NCBI GenBank assembly: GCA_025084515.1
Contig: JAJAGP010001493.1
Location: 1-64,000 of the forward strand
Direction of reading: 5' to 3'
Length of the DNA stretch: 64,000 nucleotides
Source of the DNA: Ancistrus triradiatus
Lineage: Eukaryota; Chordata; Actinopteri; Siluriformes; Loricariidae
The notes under the pieces were generated by a model. It had not been told where the DNA came from. It ran no database searches and worked only from the letters and a program-made list of their open reading frames with translations. Each line of letters begins with the position of its first letter. Position 1 is the stretch's first letter. A program made the translations under genes and the position numbers. Positions 12,201-27,200 of this stretch are shown here, piece by piece.

Positions 12201-15200
12201 TGTCTTGCATTTTCTTTGACTATTATTTCATTGCAGACGGTATGAACCCAACCCAACTATACATTCCTTCCTGCATTTCAGGCCTGCAACACATTCTAAA
12301 AAAGTTGGGGCAGGGACAATTCAGGACTAGTAATGAAGTTAAAAATAGTAAACAATGATGTGATTTCATACAATCGATGATAACAGGTGATTATAATCAT
12401 GTTTGGTACAAAAGCAGTATCCAACAAAGGCGAGAGTCTTTGAGGAGCAAAGATTTGAGGGCTCTCCAGTTTGTCAGCAAATTCTTTAGAAAATCATTGA
12501 AATGTTTAAAAACGAAGTTGCTAAAAAAAAAAAAAAAAGATTAGAAGGGATTTTCATATTTCTTCAGTGCAAAATATCACTAAACGTTTCAAGGAATCTA
12601 GAGGGATTTCATTTACATTTATGCCATTTAGCAGACTCCCTTATCTAGAGCGACATACAATTGATACATTCTTACAATCCAAGCAATTGTGGGTTAAGGG
12701 CCTTGCTCAAAGACCCAACAGTGGCAGGTTGGCAGAGGTGAGACTCCGATTCTGCTGGTGCATAATCCAGAACCATAACCGCTAGGCCACCACAGTCAAT
12801 AGATGATATAATCACATGGGCAAGAGATTCCTTTGGTGAACGCTTTCAACATCTGGAATGGACCATCACACAGTGGAAAAGTATAGAGTGGTACCTCGGT
12901 TCTCGTTGTTAATTCATTCCAGAAGGCTTGATGAGAGCCGAAACTGATGAGTACCAATTTTTCCCATAAGGAATTGAATTTGTTGAAATTGAATGAATTC
13001 GTTCCAGACCCCCAGAAAATCCACACTGTATAAGGCATTATCTGCATTAATGGAGTTGTATTGTACAGGTGCTCCCTGATTTATGATGGGGATACGTTCA
13101 GACAAATTCATCATAAGTTAAATGCATCATGAACTGGAGAGTTTAATGAGTGTTTGGTGTATCATAGCGGAGAAGAGGCTGAAGAGGCTTCTTATTAGCA
13201 TTTTTCGATCCACCTTAAATAAATGCAGTTACATTATGGTGCCTATAGATGGAGATTCAGCCTCATGATACGTAATGATAAGTAAATTAATGCACAAAAC
13301 ACTTATATTAACCTACAGTAGGACAAAAAAGAATTAAAAAATCTCATGTAATTTAGTGAGAAAAGGATGGAAAGTGAAAAGTAAAAGCAAAACACTTGCC
13401 CTATTGGTGAACTCAGGGCACTACCTACTAATGTTAACTGCTTGGCCTGAAAGCCAGTTTTTCTTTTGGTTGGCTGTCAGACCCATGTGGACTTATTTGC
13501 ACTAAGAATATAGCACTGCACACATAAAAATAAAGAAAAACACGATAAACACAAGATCTTTGGTGAATCTGAATCACAGTGTACTGAATCATGAAACGAG
13601 TTTAGGCTGAAACAAGCCGCGCGGCTCAACTCATACAAGCCTAAGCAAGTGTGCCAAGTACTGAGCAAACGATGAGAACCGAGATAAATTATTCTAGTCA
13701 AAATGCATCCAGAACTGAATTTGATGAGTTCTGAAATGGCCAAGAACCAAGGTACCACTGTATTATGGTCAGATCAGTCAGTATTCCAGATTTTTTCGGA
13801 AGAAATAGACGTTGTGCACTACGGACCGAAGATGAAAAGGACTATCCATACTGTTATCATCAACAAGTCCAAAAGCCAGGGTCTGTCATGGTAGGGGGTT
13901 GTGTCAGTGCCATTGGCAAAGCTTCATGTACACTTCTGTGATGGTAGCATTAATGCAGAAAAGTATACACTGAGATTTTAGAGCAACATAAGCTGCCTTC
14001 ATGACAACATCTTTTCCAGAGACGTTCAAACAAGACAATGCAAAACCACATGCTGCACAGATTACATAGGTATCACTGTGGAAAAGAGTACTGGTACTGA
14101 ACTGGGCTATCTGCAGTCCCCCATAGAGAATGTTTGGAGAATTCTGAAATGAAAAATGTGACAACAACAACCCCATACTATTGCACACCTAAACTTGTGT
14201 CGCAAGAAGAATGGGACAAAATAACATGTGAAACACTAAATAGTTTGGTATCCTCAGTGCCAAAACGAGTTTTAAGTGTTGTGAGAAGGAATGGCAACGT
14301 TACAAAATGGTAAATATTTTTTAATTGAGTCGTCAAGTAGAAAGTTTCAGCTCTTACTAAATTCTGACCCTTCTATCCTTTGAGGGTGTTGTGCTAACTT
14401 TTTTGGAATGTGTTGCTAGCCAGAAATGCAGGAATGGATGTATACAAACAAAATGAAATGAAGTTAACCAGACAAAACAGGAAATACCTTAGGTTCATAC
14501 TGTCTGCAATGAAATAAAAGTCAATGTAAATGTAACATACACTGCATTTTTTTAAACTTGCATTTTCCATACTATCCCAGCTTTTTCTGATTTGGGGTTG
14601 TACACTAGTACACAGTGCAAAGATTAGCTCACCACTATCCCAGTGAGGGAGAAGAAGAAGGTAATTAGGAAGACAGTAGTGGTGTAGTTGCTGATGATCT
14701 TGCAGACTGTGAGTACCTCACTCTGAAACGGGTTAAGGTATAGTGCACTGGTATGCAACAGCAAGCATCTGGAGGTGAATATAAAGAATCCTGTAGTAAG
14801 TAAGAATCTTAGACAAAAATACTGATTAAGGTACTGGACCATGGATCAGAAGGTCCTGGGTTCAAATCCTGCTCAATGTATGTTGGGTACTTCAGCAAGA
14901 CCCGTAACCAGTGACTGCTTGGATTATCAGATTGTATCAGCTGTAAGTCACTTTGGATGAGAGCATCTGCTAACTATGAATAGAATCGTATCTGCTTCTT
15001 AGATTATACAAGTAAAATCAATGTGACTGGCAAAGTTAACCAAACTTGCAAGCAAAATAAATATAATTCAGTGTAAACAAAAAAAAGCAACAAACCCAAA
15101 ACATATTTACTGAACTAATTTGCTTTCATTGGAATGTAAAAATTAAACACTAACAAACAGACAATAAAGACGGAAACATGCAGATGTATCATCTTATACA

Positions 15201-18200
15201 AAAGCACAACTGATAAAAGATTTTGTTCTTTTTCTGTATAAAAAGAAGACATCCTCTGCATGGCAAAACCTGAGTATGACATATGTCTTGAAATGTCAAT
15301 GATTTTACTGTTTTGCTGAAATGCCTTTACCTTTACTGTTTTGCTGAAATCGAACGCAATATTTGGCATATGGTAAAGTTTGGACACCTTCCCAAATGAT
15401 CGACTAGTTTTTATACGTTCTCAGAACTTAATTAAGTCAATTTGTCTTTTGCACTTGCAGGGTATTACAATTACTCCCAACATTCATGAGATCGTTCTAA
15501 GCAGCTGACTGAAAATAATGGATGCATAAACCAGAAGAAAGGTACAGTGGTGCTTGAAAGTTTGTGAATCCTTTAGAATCAAACATCATCAGATTTTCAC
15601 ACAAATCCTAAAAGTAGATAAAGAGAAATCAGTTAAACAAACGCGACAAAAATATTATACTTGGTCATTTATTTATTGAGGAAAATGATATTAAACATTA
15701 GTGAGTGCAAAAGTATGTGAACCTTTGCTTTCAGTATCTGGTGTGACCCCCCTGTGCAGCAATAACTGCAGCTAAACGTTTCCTGTAACTGTTGATCAGT
15801 CCTGCACACCGGCTTGGGAGGAATTTTAGCCCATTCCTCCGTACAGAACAGCTTCAGCTCTGGGATGTTGGTGGGTTTCCTCACATTAGCTGCTCACCTC
15901 AGGTCCTTCCACAACATTTCCATTGGATTAAGGTCAGGACTTTGACTTGGCCATTCCAAAACATTACCTTTATTCTTCTTTATCCATTCTTTGGTAGAAT
16001 GACTTGCTGCATGACCCACCTTCTCTTGAGATTCAGTTGATGGACAGATGTCCTGACATTGTCCTTTAGAATTCTCTGGTATACAGTAATTCAGAAATCA
16101 CTGTTCCATCAATGATGGCAAGCCGTCATGGCCCAGATGCAGAAAAACAGGCCCAAACATAACACTTTTCTTTTAAACCAAAAAGTTCTATTTTTGTCTC
16201 ATCCGTCCACAAAACATTCTTGGAATAGCCTTCTGGCTTCTCCACATGATCTTTAGCAAACTGCAAGACGAGCAACAATGTTCTTTTTTGGAGAGCAAGT
16301 AGCTTTCTCCTTGCAAACCTGCCATGCACACCATTGCTGTGCATTGTTCAGTGTTCTTCTGATGGAGGGGACGCCCTATGAACATTAACATACATAGCCA
16401 ATGTGAGAGAGGCCTTCAGTTGACTTACAAGTTACCCTGGGGGGTCCTTTGTGACCTCGCCAACTATTAAACCGCCTTGTTCTTTGTTGCTCTTGATCTT
16501 TTTGTTGGTCGGCCACTCCCTGGGGAGGGGGTAACAATGGTCTTGAATTTCCTCCATTTTTTACACAATCTGTCTGACTGTGGATTGGTGGAGCCCAAAA
16601 CTCTGGTGGTTTTGTAACCTTTTCCAGCCTGATGAGCATCAAACAACTCTTTTTCTGAGGTCCTCTCCGAGATCTCCTTTATTCGTGCCATGATACACTT
16701 CCACAAACATGTGTTCTGAAGAGCAGACTTTGATAGATCCCTGTTCTTTAAATAAAACAGGGTGTCCACTCACACCTGATTGTCATCCCATTGATTGAAA
16801 ACACCTGACTCTAATTTCACCTTCAAATCAACTGCTAATCCTAGAGGTTCACATACTTTTGCCACTCACTAATATGTAATATTGGATCATTTTCCTCAAT
16901 AAATAAATGACCAAGTATAATATTTTTGTCTCATTTGTTTAACTGGGTTCTCTTTATGTACTTTTAGGACTTGTGTGAAAATCTGACGATGTTTTAGGTC
17001 ATATTTATGTTCACAAACTTTCAAGCACCACTGTACTAAATATATTCCCACTGCTCAAAATGTCACTAAGCAATGAAAGTTAGTGGGTTCTGGTCAAGAC
17101 AAGCTGAGACAAGTTCTGGAAGTCCAAGAAAACTTTGTTGGAAGAATGGTTAGGTAGGCTAAGCTTAACACTCACATCACGGGACCTGCGTTAAAGTTGG
17201 ATGGTGTGGGAGTGTTTCTTTACACAAACATGTTCTACATGCATGGATAGATTTGATTAAAATATTACCCAGCTGACAATAAATGAATACTGACAGACAT
17301 GGTGACTAAAACTTTTGCACATACCAGAATGTATGGTTTACTGTATTTTTTCCCCAATGTTAAGCTCAGCAAATAAATTGTGTATTAAAATCTAATGTAA
17401 TCAAAGCAATTTGTTACGTTTAATTTTGTTCCCTGCACAGGTTTTGTACCTTTTTCATTTTAAAAATCAACACATTTACCAATGCTGCCAAAATTGTTTC
17501 ATATAATTTGATAATACCCATTCATTTCTTTTAACAGACATAAAGATTTATATAACTTAAATTTTGTATAATAGTTCGAAGCCACTTACAAATGTGTGTA
17601 ATCTGTGGTTTCAGTCTGGGTTCCATAGATTTCACATTTAGTCATTAAGCAGACCCTCTTATCCAGAGTGACTTACAACTGACACAAACTTACAAGGTAC
17701 CAACAAAGCAACTGTGGATTAAGGGCCTTTCCCAATGGCTCAAGTGTGGAAGATTGGCAGTCCAGGTATGAACCAGGACCTCTTGATCATATGTTAACTA
17801 TTGGAACACCAAAGTCCCACTGCATTCCTTCCACCCACAGGCTTCTTTTATACTATCGGTTTCAGTTACCTTATCTTTATTAAGCCTCATGTTTTATTCT
17901 ATTATGTTATAGTATGATTTTACTTGGCAGAGCTTTCCAGGTCGCACATATTAACCTGAACACAATACGTGGAATCAGACATACCTGTAGGGCTGGGTGA
18001 TATTTACATAACAGTTCAGTAGGTTTCCTGATATGAAGACTGGCACTGTGAGCAGCACTGGCAAGACACTGCAATGAGTCATAATATGATTACAAGTGAA
18101 TGACTGAGCACAGACAAAAGATGACAATCAAACATACTTCACAGGTCCATGGGAAATATCTTAAATGGATCATGAACTCAATTACAAATATAAAAAACTC

Positions 18201-21200
18201 CATGAACAATAGTAAAGAAATGGTAGTTGATGCCTAAAAAGCCTAAAAAAGCTATGCTTACCGAACAAAAAAACTAGTCAGCTGTGACTGAACAATAACT
18301 AGTAGCATGAAATACCTCCACGAGCATGAATAACATTTGTGATTCCATTTGGCATGGACTGGACACGTTTCTGGATGTATCAGACATCAATGTTCAGCCA
18401 CTCTTGTCCTGAACATCTTACTTGTTTGTTACTTTAGGATTTGTGTATGGGGGATTTTGCGGGCCAGTCCAGAAGTGTGACTGTTCCCGATTGGTCATCA
18501 TGCCAATCACATTTGCAGCCCTGTGAATGCAAGAATTGATATCTTGGAACACAGGGATATGAACGTTATCTTCCTCTGTAAGGTAATGAGCAAAAGGCAA
18601 AACCTGGTTGTCCAGCAGCTCAGTGTAGGCATTGTAGTTTAAATTTACTGTCACCTCAAGTAATTCAAAGTAATTAAAACACTCCAAAACATCACAGAAC
18701 CTCCTCCAGCTTGAACTACACCTAGCACTTAGTCCTCATTGAATGGTTTTTGAGATCTTTGATGAACACGACACCTAGCATCATTCATATACAGGCCAGA
18801 TAACACTTTTACAGTCATGAACTGTACAATTTTTGTGTCCTTTCACCCACAGTAACCGGGCAACTTTGTGAGCAAAAGTGAACAAAGGCCTCGAATGCCA
18901 CTCTGCTGCATATGTTCATGGTATGCAGTTCCCTGTGCGGAGTGATCTTTCAGAAATTGGTTGTGCAACCAATTTGTGCAACCTGCAACGACATCTTGAA
19001 GCCTGGAAGTGAAGTGATTTTCATTCACAAACCGTGAATGTGGTCCCTGTTTGTCTTTTCTGTCTTTCAGCCACAATTCTGACAAGAATTTCTCGCAGAC
19101 TAAGATGTTTGCCACTGTTGGAAGACCCGTATGACCGTACACTTTGATAGACCTGGAAATTCAGCTACTTCTTTCACACTATGGCCTTTGGCATGCCCAA
19201 ATGCAATCACTCCTTTTTGTCAATCATTAACATCTGCTTTGTGACCCATTTTCCACACATCAAACGAGACATTCACTGCACTGTACCACCTCTTCTCAAT
19301 CTATGAATCCCGTTGCACACCCCGATCATCCTTGTTCAATTTACTACCACCTTAAACATTTTTTATCCAGGGAGCTTATAAGATTGCTAGACATCCAGGG
19401 ACACCACAAAAACAAATGGCCATTTGAGAGAAATTCTATTCATTCACTCCATTCATTCATTTATTCATTCAGTTCAGGGTCTTATGGAGCCTGAGCCTAA
19501 CCAGCAGCACAGAGCACTAGGAGTGACCCAACCATGGACAGTACGCCAACCCATCATGGGACACAGGCATACATGTACTCAGAAATCCACACAGACATGT
19601 TGAGAGCATGCAAACTTCACACAAGGCAGAGTCCAGGGTAGGAACTGAACCAGGGATCTCCGGAGATGTGAGGCGACAGAACACTAACCACTGTACCACC
19701 ATGCTGCCCAAGGAAATTATAAAATAAACAAACATTTGCAATGCAGCTCTGTCCAATTCAAAATCAACAAACAAAACACGGAAAGGGAAGAATCACTGAA
19801 AATTAATAAACAAAATCTGTATTATGGGACTGTGATCCAAAGTTCAAGTCCAAGCACTGGCAAGGTGCCATGTTTGGCCCTTGATTGATTTGATTACATT
19901 TTTAATGTAACATTGCATCGGTATCAATAGCTATTCGCAACACCAGCACAGTTACATGGATACTAGTCAAGCACATTTACACTGGGATGACCAGTTAGAG
20001 TGACCAGTTAACCTACTGAATGTCTTTGGAATGTGGGAGGAAAAGTAGACAAAGTAAGTTCACAAGGACATGGCAAGGACAAATTATTAGACGAATGAAA
20101 AAAGTTGGGGTCATGAGCTGCTTACCATGACACAACTGCTGCCGTTCCTCTGCACAGGTTTTCTACAGTTCGATGCTGAAAAGAGCAGGTCATTTAATGG
20201 TTATTTATAGATAAACACAAATAATTGGAGTCCATGAATCACCTGTTGATTTTCTAAGAGAAAATCATTAGAAGTTGTAATAAATATAGCTATGTTATTT
20301 ACCTGAACTGGGAATCCATTCAATCTACAGTGATACTTCTCCTTCAGTCCAGTGTAGAGCACCCAAACATAGTTCAGTGTGTAGAAAAAGGAAGCTATGA
20401 AGAGGGTCTGGAATGACAGGAAGGGACAGAAAAAAAGTATTATCTTCTAATAATACAATTTTCCTTCTTATTCCCTTTTATCTAAGATGTTGACCGTACA
20501 CAATTCAGTCTCAGTCTTCATTCTTTTTCCTGGTGAGGGTCATAGTGACAGCAGGCTAAAAAGTTCAGCCCAGATTTCTCTATATTTGGCCATACATTCC
20601 ATCTCCATACATGCCCAAAAGAATTGTGAGATATAATCCCTCCAGCAAGTCCTGGATTAAATTTGGATTGATACTGTACTGTAGAGTAATACCAGCAACC
20701 CTCATAAAACCTAATTTCTGCCGCTTGTACTCACAATCTTATTCTTTTGGTCACTACCCAAAGCCCACTTGTCTATTTCATTGAAATGGCATGAAGTGTG
20801 AATGCATGTGAGGAAGTTGTCAGTCGTAAATTGTTTAATCTCCCTAACCTGGTCCTCATTTTTCTCTCCTGCCTATTTAAGATGAACCATTCTGTTCACT
20901 AAGGCTGTGTCTGGAATGGCATACTTAAAACAGTACTTACTAGATTGTAAGTATGCACTGCTCGACCAGTATGCTTTTAAGTATGCTTAAAAGCAGTATG
21001 CTTTTTCAGTATGTGAGTGTGCAGTGTGCATAGAACCGACGCACAACTCCTGCCATGTCATGTAATGCATGACGACATGTAAAAACCGGAGTTGTACATA
21101 ACCATAATCTTTCTCATTTTTATCTTTCCGATTATACAGTGGGGCAAAAAAGTATTTAGTCAACCATTGACTGTGCAAGTTCTACTACTTAGAAAGAAGA

Positions 21201-24200
21201 GAGAGGTCTGTAATTTTCATCATAGGTACACTTCAAAATGAGCAAAAAAAAAAAAAAATCCAGAAAATCACATTGTTGGATTTTTAAAGATTTATTTGTA
21301 AATCATGGTGGAAAATAAGTATTTGGTCACCCACAAACAAGCAAGATTTCTGGCTCTCACAGACGTGTAACTTCTTTAAGAAGCTCTTCCGTCCTCCACT
21401 CGTTACCTGTATTAATGACACATTTGACCTCGTTATCTGAATAAAAGACACCTGTCCACAGCCTCAAAACTCAGACTCCAAACTCAACCAGGCCAAGACC
21501 AAAGAGCTGTCGAAGGACACCATGAAGAAAATTCTAGAACCTGCAGCAGGCTGGGAAGAGTGAATCTACAAATAGGCCAAGCAGGTTGGTGTGAATAAAT
21601 CAACTGTGGGAGCAAATGTAAAGAAAATGGAAGACATACAAGACCACTGATAATCTCCCTCGATCTGGGGCTCCATGCAAAGATCTCATCCTGTGTGGGG
21701 TCAAAATGATCATGAGAAACGATGAGCAAAAATCCAAGAACTACACGGAAGGGTGGAAACATCATGCTTTGGGGCTGTTTGTTTTTCTGCTGCAAAATGG
21801 ACAGGAAGACTGATCCATGTTAAGGGGAAGAATGAACGAGCCATGTATCGTGAGATTTTTTAAGCCAAAAAACCTCCTTCCATTAGTGAGAGCATTGAAG
21901 AGGGGCAACGAAGGAGTGGCTCCGTAAAAAAGCATTTCAAGGTCCTGGCGTGGGCCTAGCCAGTCTCCAGACCAACCCCATAGATGAAAAATTTGTGGAG
22001 GGAGTTGAAAAGTCCGTGTTGCCCAGCGACAGCCCCAAAACATCACTGCTCTAGAGGAGATCTGCATGGAGGAGGAATGGGCCAAAATACCAGCTACAGT
22101 GTGTGCAAACCTGGTGAAGACTTACAGGAAACGTTTGACCTCTGTCATTGCCAACAAAGGTTATGTTACAAAGTATTGAGTTGAACTTTTGTTATTGACC
22201 AAATAACTTATTATCCACCATCCTATTTACAATTAAATTATTTAAAAATCCTACAATCTGATTTCCTGGATTTTTTTTTCTCATTTTGTCTCTCATAGTT
22301 GAAGTGTAACCTATGATGAAAATTACAGACCTCTCTCAATCTTTCTAAGTAAAAGAAACTTGCACAATCAGGTGGCTGACTAAATGCTTTTTTGCCCCAC
22401 TGTATCTTATTCACACTTAACAGCCACCTCCACGCTGTCTGCAATTTTTACTTCCTCAGCTTTGAACGCCTCTGCTGGTCCAGCTGAATCATGAGTTAGG
22501 ACAGTGTGCTTGCTTACTTAAAAATGGCTGCCGATGGAGTATGTCATCTGGGGACTTTCTGGGTACTGTTTAGTCAATACTGTGTATTTGGACACACTAC
22601 CAGTTCTTGCATACTGCTTTCATGTACTGTTCAGTATGGAAACGGGTTGGAGTTCGGATGCAGCTTAAGTTCTACAATCATTTCTGAGCACTCTTCTTCC
22701 ACACATCTGTACTGACAGACTGACATTCTCTTTGGCCTTCATATCAGCCTTGCCCTTCTGGTTCTGTCTGCCTGTTAGATTCATTGTTTAAAAACACTGC
22801 TTTGTCTGCCCCGTATTGAGCCTTTCAATTCTGGTTTGTTAGAATAAACTGCCACTGTGTGATCCAATTACTGTATCTGGCTTGTGTCTGCACTCACTAG
22901 GCCAGTGTTACAGGGACAAGGCAACCTTAATTTAACCTTCACAGTGGGTGCATGAACAATGCAAAAGTGGGTCAGATTGTTATTTTTTAATATCTGGACC
23001 AAATTTGCTGCTCCACTTAGTATTTGATTCTGGACCACTTGCTTGACCTGTCAGACTCCAAAATATTTGGCATTTTACACTACAGCTATAAGCAAATTTA
23101 TGAAAAGTGCAAGACCACTAGAGCCAAGTCTGAATCAAGAACAAGACCTAAATATATAAATATACATACAAGGCATATAGAAAGTCTTCAGACTCTCACT
23201 TTTTGCAAATTTTGTTACGTTGTAGCCTTGTGACAAAATAAATCTGTAAAAATCATTTTGCACTCAATACCCCATATTAAGTACAGTGGTGCTTGAAAGT
23301 TTGTGAACCCTTTAGAATTTTCTATATTTCTGCATAAATATGACCTAAAACATCATCAGATTTTCACACAAGTCCTAAAAGTAAATAAAGAGAACCCAGT
23401 TAAACAAATGCGACAAAAATATTATACTTGGTCATTTATTTATCGTGGAAAATGATCAAACTTGGAGGAATTTTAGCCCATTCCTCCATACAGAACAGCT
23501 TCATCTCTGGGATGTTGGTGGGTTTCCTCACATTAGCTGCTCACTTCAGGTCCTTCCACAACATTTCGATTCAATTAAGGTCAGGACCTTGACTTGGCCA
23601 TTCCAAAGCATTAACTTTTTTCTTTTTAACCATTCTTTGGTAAAAACACTTGTGTGCTTAAGGTGTTCTTAGGGTTGTGTTCCTTTCTCCAAAGATAAGG
23701 CTTTTCTTTCAAACCAAAAAGTTCTACTTTTGTCTCATCCATCCACAAAACATACTTCCAATAGCCTTCTGGCTTGTCCACGTGATCTTTAGCAAACTGC
23801 AGACAAGCATCAATGTTCTTTCTGGAGAGCAGTGGCTTTCTCCGTGCAGCCCTGCCATGCACACCATTGTTGTTCAGTGTTCTTCTGATGGTGGACTCAT
23901 GAACATTAACATTAGCCAATGTGAGAGAGGCCTTCAGTTGCTTAGAAGTTACCTTGGGGTCCTTTGTGACTTCAACAACTATTACACGCCTTGCTCTTGG
24001 AGTGATCTTTGTTGGTCGACCACTCCGGGGGAGGGTAACAATGGTCTTGAATTTCCTCCATCTGTACACAATCTGTCTGACTGTGGATTGGTGGAGTCCA
24101 AACTCTTTAGAGATGGTTTTGTAACCTTTTCCAGCCCGATGAGCATCAACAGGTCCTCATAAATATCCATTGTTCGTGCCATGATACACTTCCACAAACG

Positions 24201-27200
24201 TGCTGTGAAGAGCAGACTTTGATAGATCCCTGTTCTTTAAATAAAACAGGGTGCCCACTCACACCTGATTGTCATCCCATTGATTGAAAACACCTGACTC
24301 TAATTTCACCTTCAAATCAACTGCTAATCCTAGAAGTCCACATACTTTTGCCACTCACTAATATGTAATATTGGATCATTTTCCTCAGTAAATAAATGAC
24401 CAAGTATAATATTTTTGTCTCATTTGTTTAACTGGGATCTCTTTTTCTACTTTTAGGACTTGTGTGAAAATCTGATCATGTTTTAGGTCATATTTATGCA
24501 GAACTATAGAAAATTATAAAGGGTTCACAAACTTTCAAGCACCACTGTAGCTAATTTTAGGCTAAGTATTAACCACTCCTTTCCTGATTGAATAACTCAA
24601 ACCTGCTGCCTAATTAGACTGTAAATATATGGGAAGAACAAGACCACTTCCCTACAAACTGTATCCTCAGACCTATATCGAATCCAGGACCCAGGGTCTG
24701 TAATGCATCAACACTACCTGTTGTGTCCCAATACTAAATATCAAGTGATGCCATTTTTATTTACCTGCTCCAAGGTGTGTGGAAGATTGTAACAGATGTC
24801 ATTAGTGCACAGGAGTTGCTGAAAAGAAGAGTTCCACTTAAGCAGCTCAAAGCCAACAGAAGGTCTGTTAAACTCAATAGGAAGAGAGGCTGCACCTGTA
24901 ATGGAGCATGGAGAATCCATTTAACCTCCAATAACTATTCTATTCAATAGCTATCTACTTAGCAAGAAACAGGACCATCTCTTCTAAATCAACAGAAAAA
25001 CAGTTTATACATTACAACGTGTGAAATTATTCATCGTACAGAATGCATAGGTAATGTATAGAATGTGTGATGTTTATAGGCAAAGCATGAAATGTTTGTT
25101 ATGCTATTTGTTATTTTAACATGCTATATACTTTCCCTAGGCAGTGTATATAATACCTAGGTCTCATACAGAACGGCAAGTAGGTAATGTGTGAAATATT
25201 AAGCGTTTCTTACTTTCCCATCCCATTTTATGCAATTCTACACATTGCCTAGACATTCTATACAATTCCCAATTTCACACATTGCCTGTAACATATATAC
25301 ATTTTGTTAGTACAAAATATATCAACATCATAAAAACGATCAATAAAACGTTGGCATGTGCTATTTACAAAGACCAGTTACTTTAACACATGTAATTAAA
25401 ATGACCTGAACATCATCTTGATATTATAAAAATATATTAGTTTATTATCTGTATCTGAGTCCAATTCACGCTCACAGGGGGCCAGAGAAAGCAGGAACAA
25501 TCTCTTGACAGAGTGGCAAGCCATTGCAGAGTACATGAACAGACACTCGCACTTTAATTAATCTAAGTGACCTATTAACCTAGAATTAACTTAACAACCT
25601 ATTAACTTGTCCTTATAATGTGGCACAAAACCCATGCAGGTATAAGGAGAACATACAAACTCCACGCAAGCAGCAGCCAGGCTGGGATTCGAACCCGGGT
25701 CTTTGGAACTATGTGTAAATTTTGATTTATAGAAAAATAATTTTCTATCAGAGTCAAAAATCTATATCCAACTGCATCTTGTTTTGGGAAATGGTTTGGA
25801 GAGTGAATATTTGGACAGCAGTTGCCTATATTAATTATTTATAATGAATAAACCTATTTATAATGTGTAACCACCTTCCTATTCTTCACAATCCTGACTG
25901 TTTTCAATGATATCAGCATAATATAGCATTGCAGGGGATTTTGTGATTGGCCTTCTTGCCTGTTATCTGAGAAACCGGCAACCTACTATATAGCATGTCC
26001 ATGGTCTTGTATATCACAATTGTCATGCTGCATACATGTGATTTCTACTTTTTCCCCACACCGTCCATTCTGTAGTGTTTAATGCAACAATATAAGATAA
26101 ACTGACTAAAATACTAATGGAGGGTGCTCTGGTAGCACAGCAGTGTAATTCACTAGCCACCATCATGGAGATTCATGTTTAAGACACTCAGCAGCCCCTG
26201 TACTGTAAGGCATGTGCTCCACAGACACAACTGCACATATGTGAGGGAGGGAAGGCTGAGATGAAGAACGTGCAGTGCACTGTTGAAGGCATCAGCAAAG
26301 ATGGATAGAACCTGCTGGTGTACTGAGGCACCCGGTGGCCTACAGCCCACTTCCCTTAGTTGAAGGGCCAGGGTAATTTTTTTAGACTAGGAAATTAAGC
26401 AGACCAAGCTGAGGAAATAAGGGAATAAATAAATGTAAGATAAAAAAAAACACAAACTGTTCAGAAAACCACTTGTCTCAGCTACTTGAATTCAATAGCG
26501 AGCATCAATTAATCGGGCCGATTAATGCCATTTTGAGATAATAGGCATCAGTTGATGCTTCACTTACAAGGTTGATATTCAAAAAAGTGGATAGAATGCA
26601 GAGAAACTGTGCTTCCTGCATTACAACTGGAAGCTCATAAACTGGGACTACTGAGTGACTAAAAACAGAAATACTGAAAAATATTCAGTGAGGGTGGGGC
26701 CATTTATGAGAAGATGAAAACTTTGTTTCCAGCTGTATAACTTGCTGCTCTGAACTGGGACTAGGATTAAAAACAAAACGATGCTGCTACCATGTGCACT
26801 ACTCTAAGACTGTTTATTTTTGGAACTATTTACACATTTTCATTTGTTCCCAGAAACAAGAAATGCTGTTATCCATTTATAAAAAGACAGAGTGCAAAAG
26901 GAGACAGTGCATTTATAGCTTACATTTACATTTACAGCATTTAGGAGACGCCCTTATCCAGTGCGACTTACAATTGATACAGTCTTACAATCCAAGCAAT
27001 TGGGGTCTTGCTCAAGGACCCAACAGTGGCAGCCTGCCAGAGGTGGGTTTTGAACCTTGGACCTTCTGGTCCATAGTCCAGTACCTTAACCACTAGGCTA
27101 CCACAGTCCTGATATAGACATTATATGTCAGCCATTGATCACCCCGCTAATAGAAACTGCACACTTAAGATTTGATGTTGTTCCAACGTATAAAAAATAA

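Larger units (their letters stand above)
12137..14602 (+). mobile_element. Tc1/mariner family C with nested insertions, copy 2
   Basis: The same element as 7386-9719. Its right terminus is better preserved here (TTTTTCTGATTTGGGGTTGTA), because copy 1 has lost about 20 bases at that end. Confidence 0.85.
11103..15913. repeat. Near-identical block, copy 2 (contig start after gap)
   Basis: It starts at the equivalent of base 6354 and stays collinear with copy 1 to the equivalent of base 11002, where copy 1 meets the gap. It carries about 75 extra bases near 13600-13680 and a few small indels. Confidence 0.92.
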
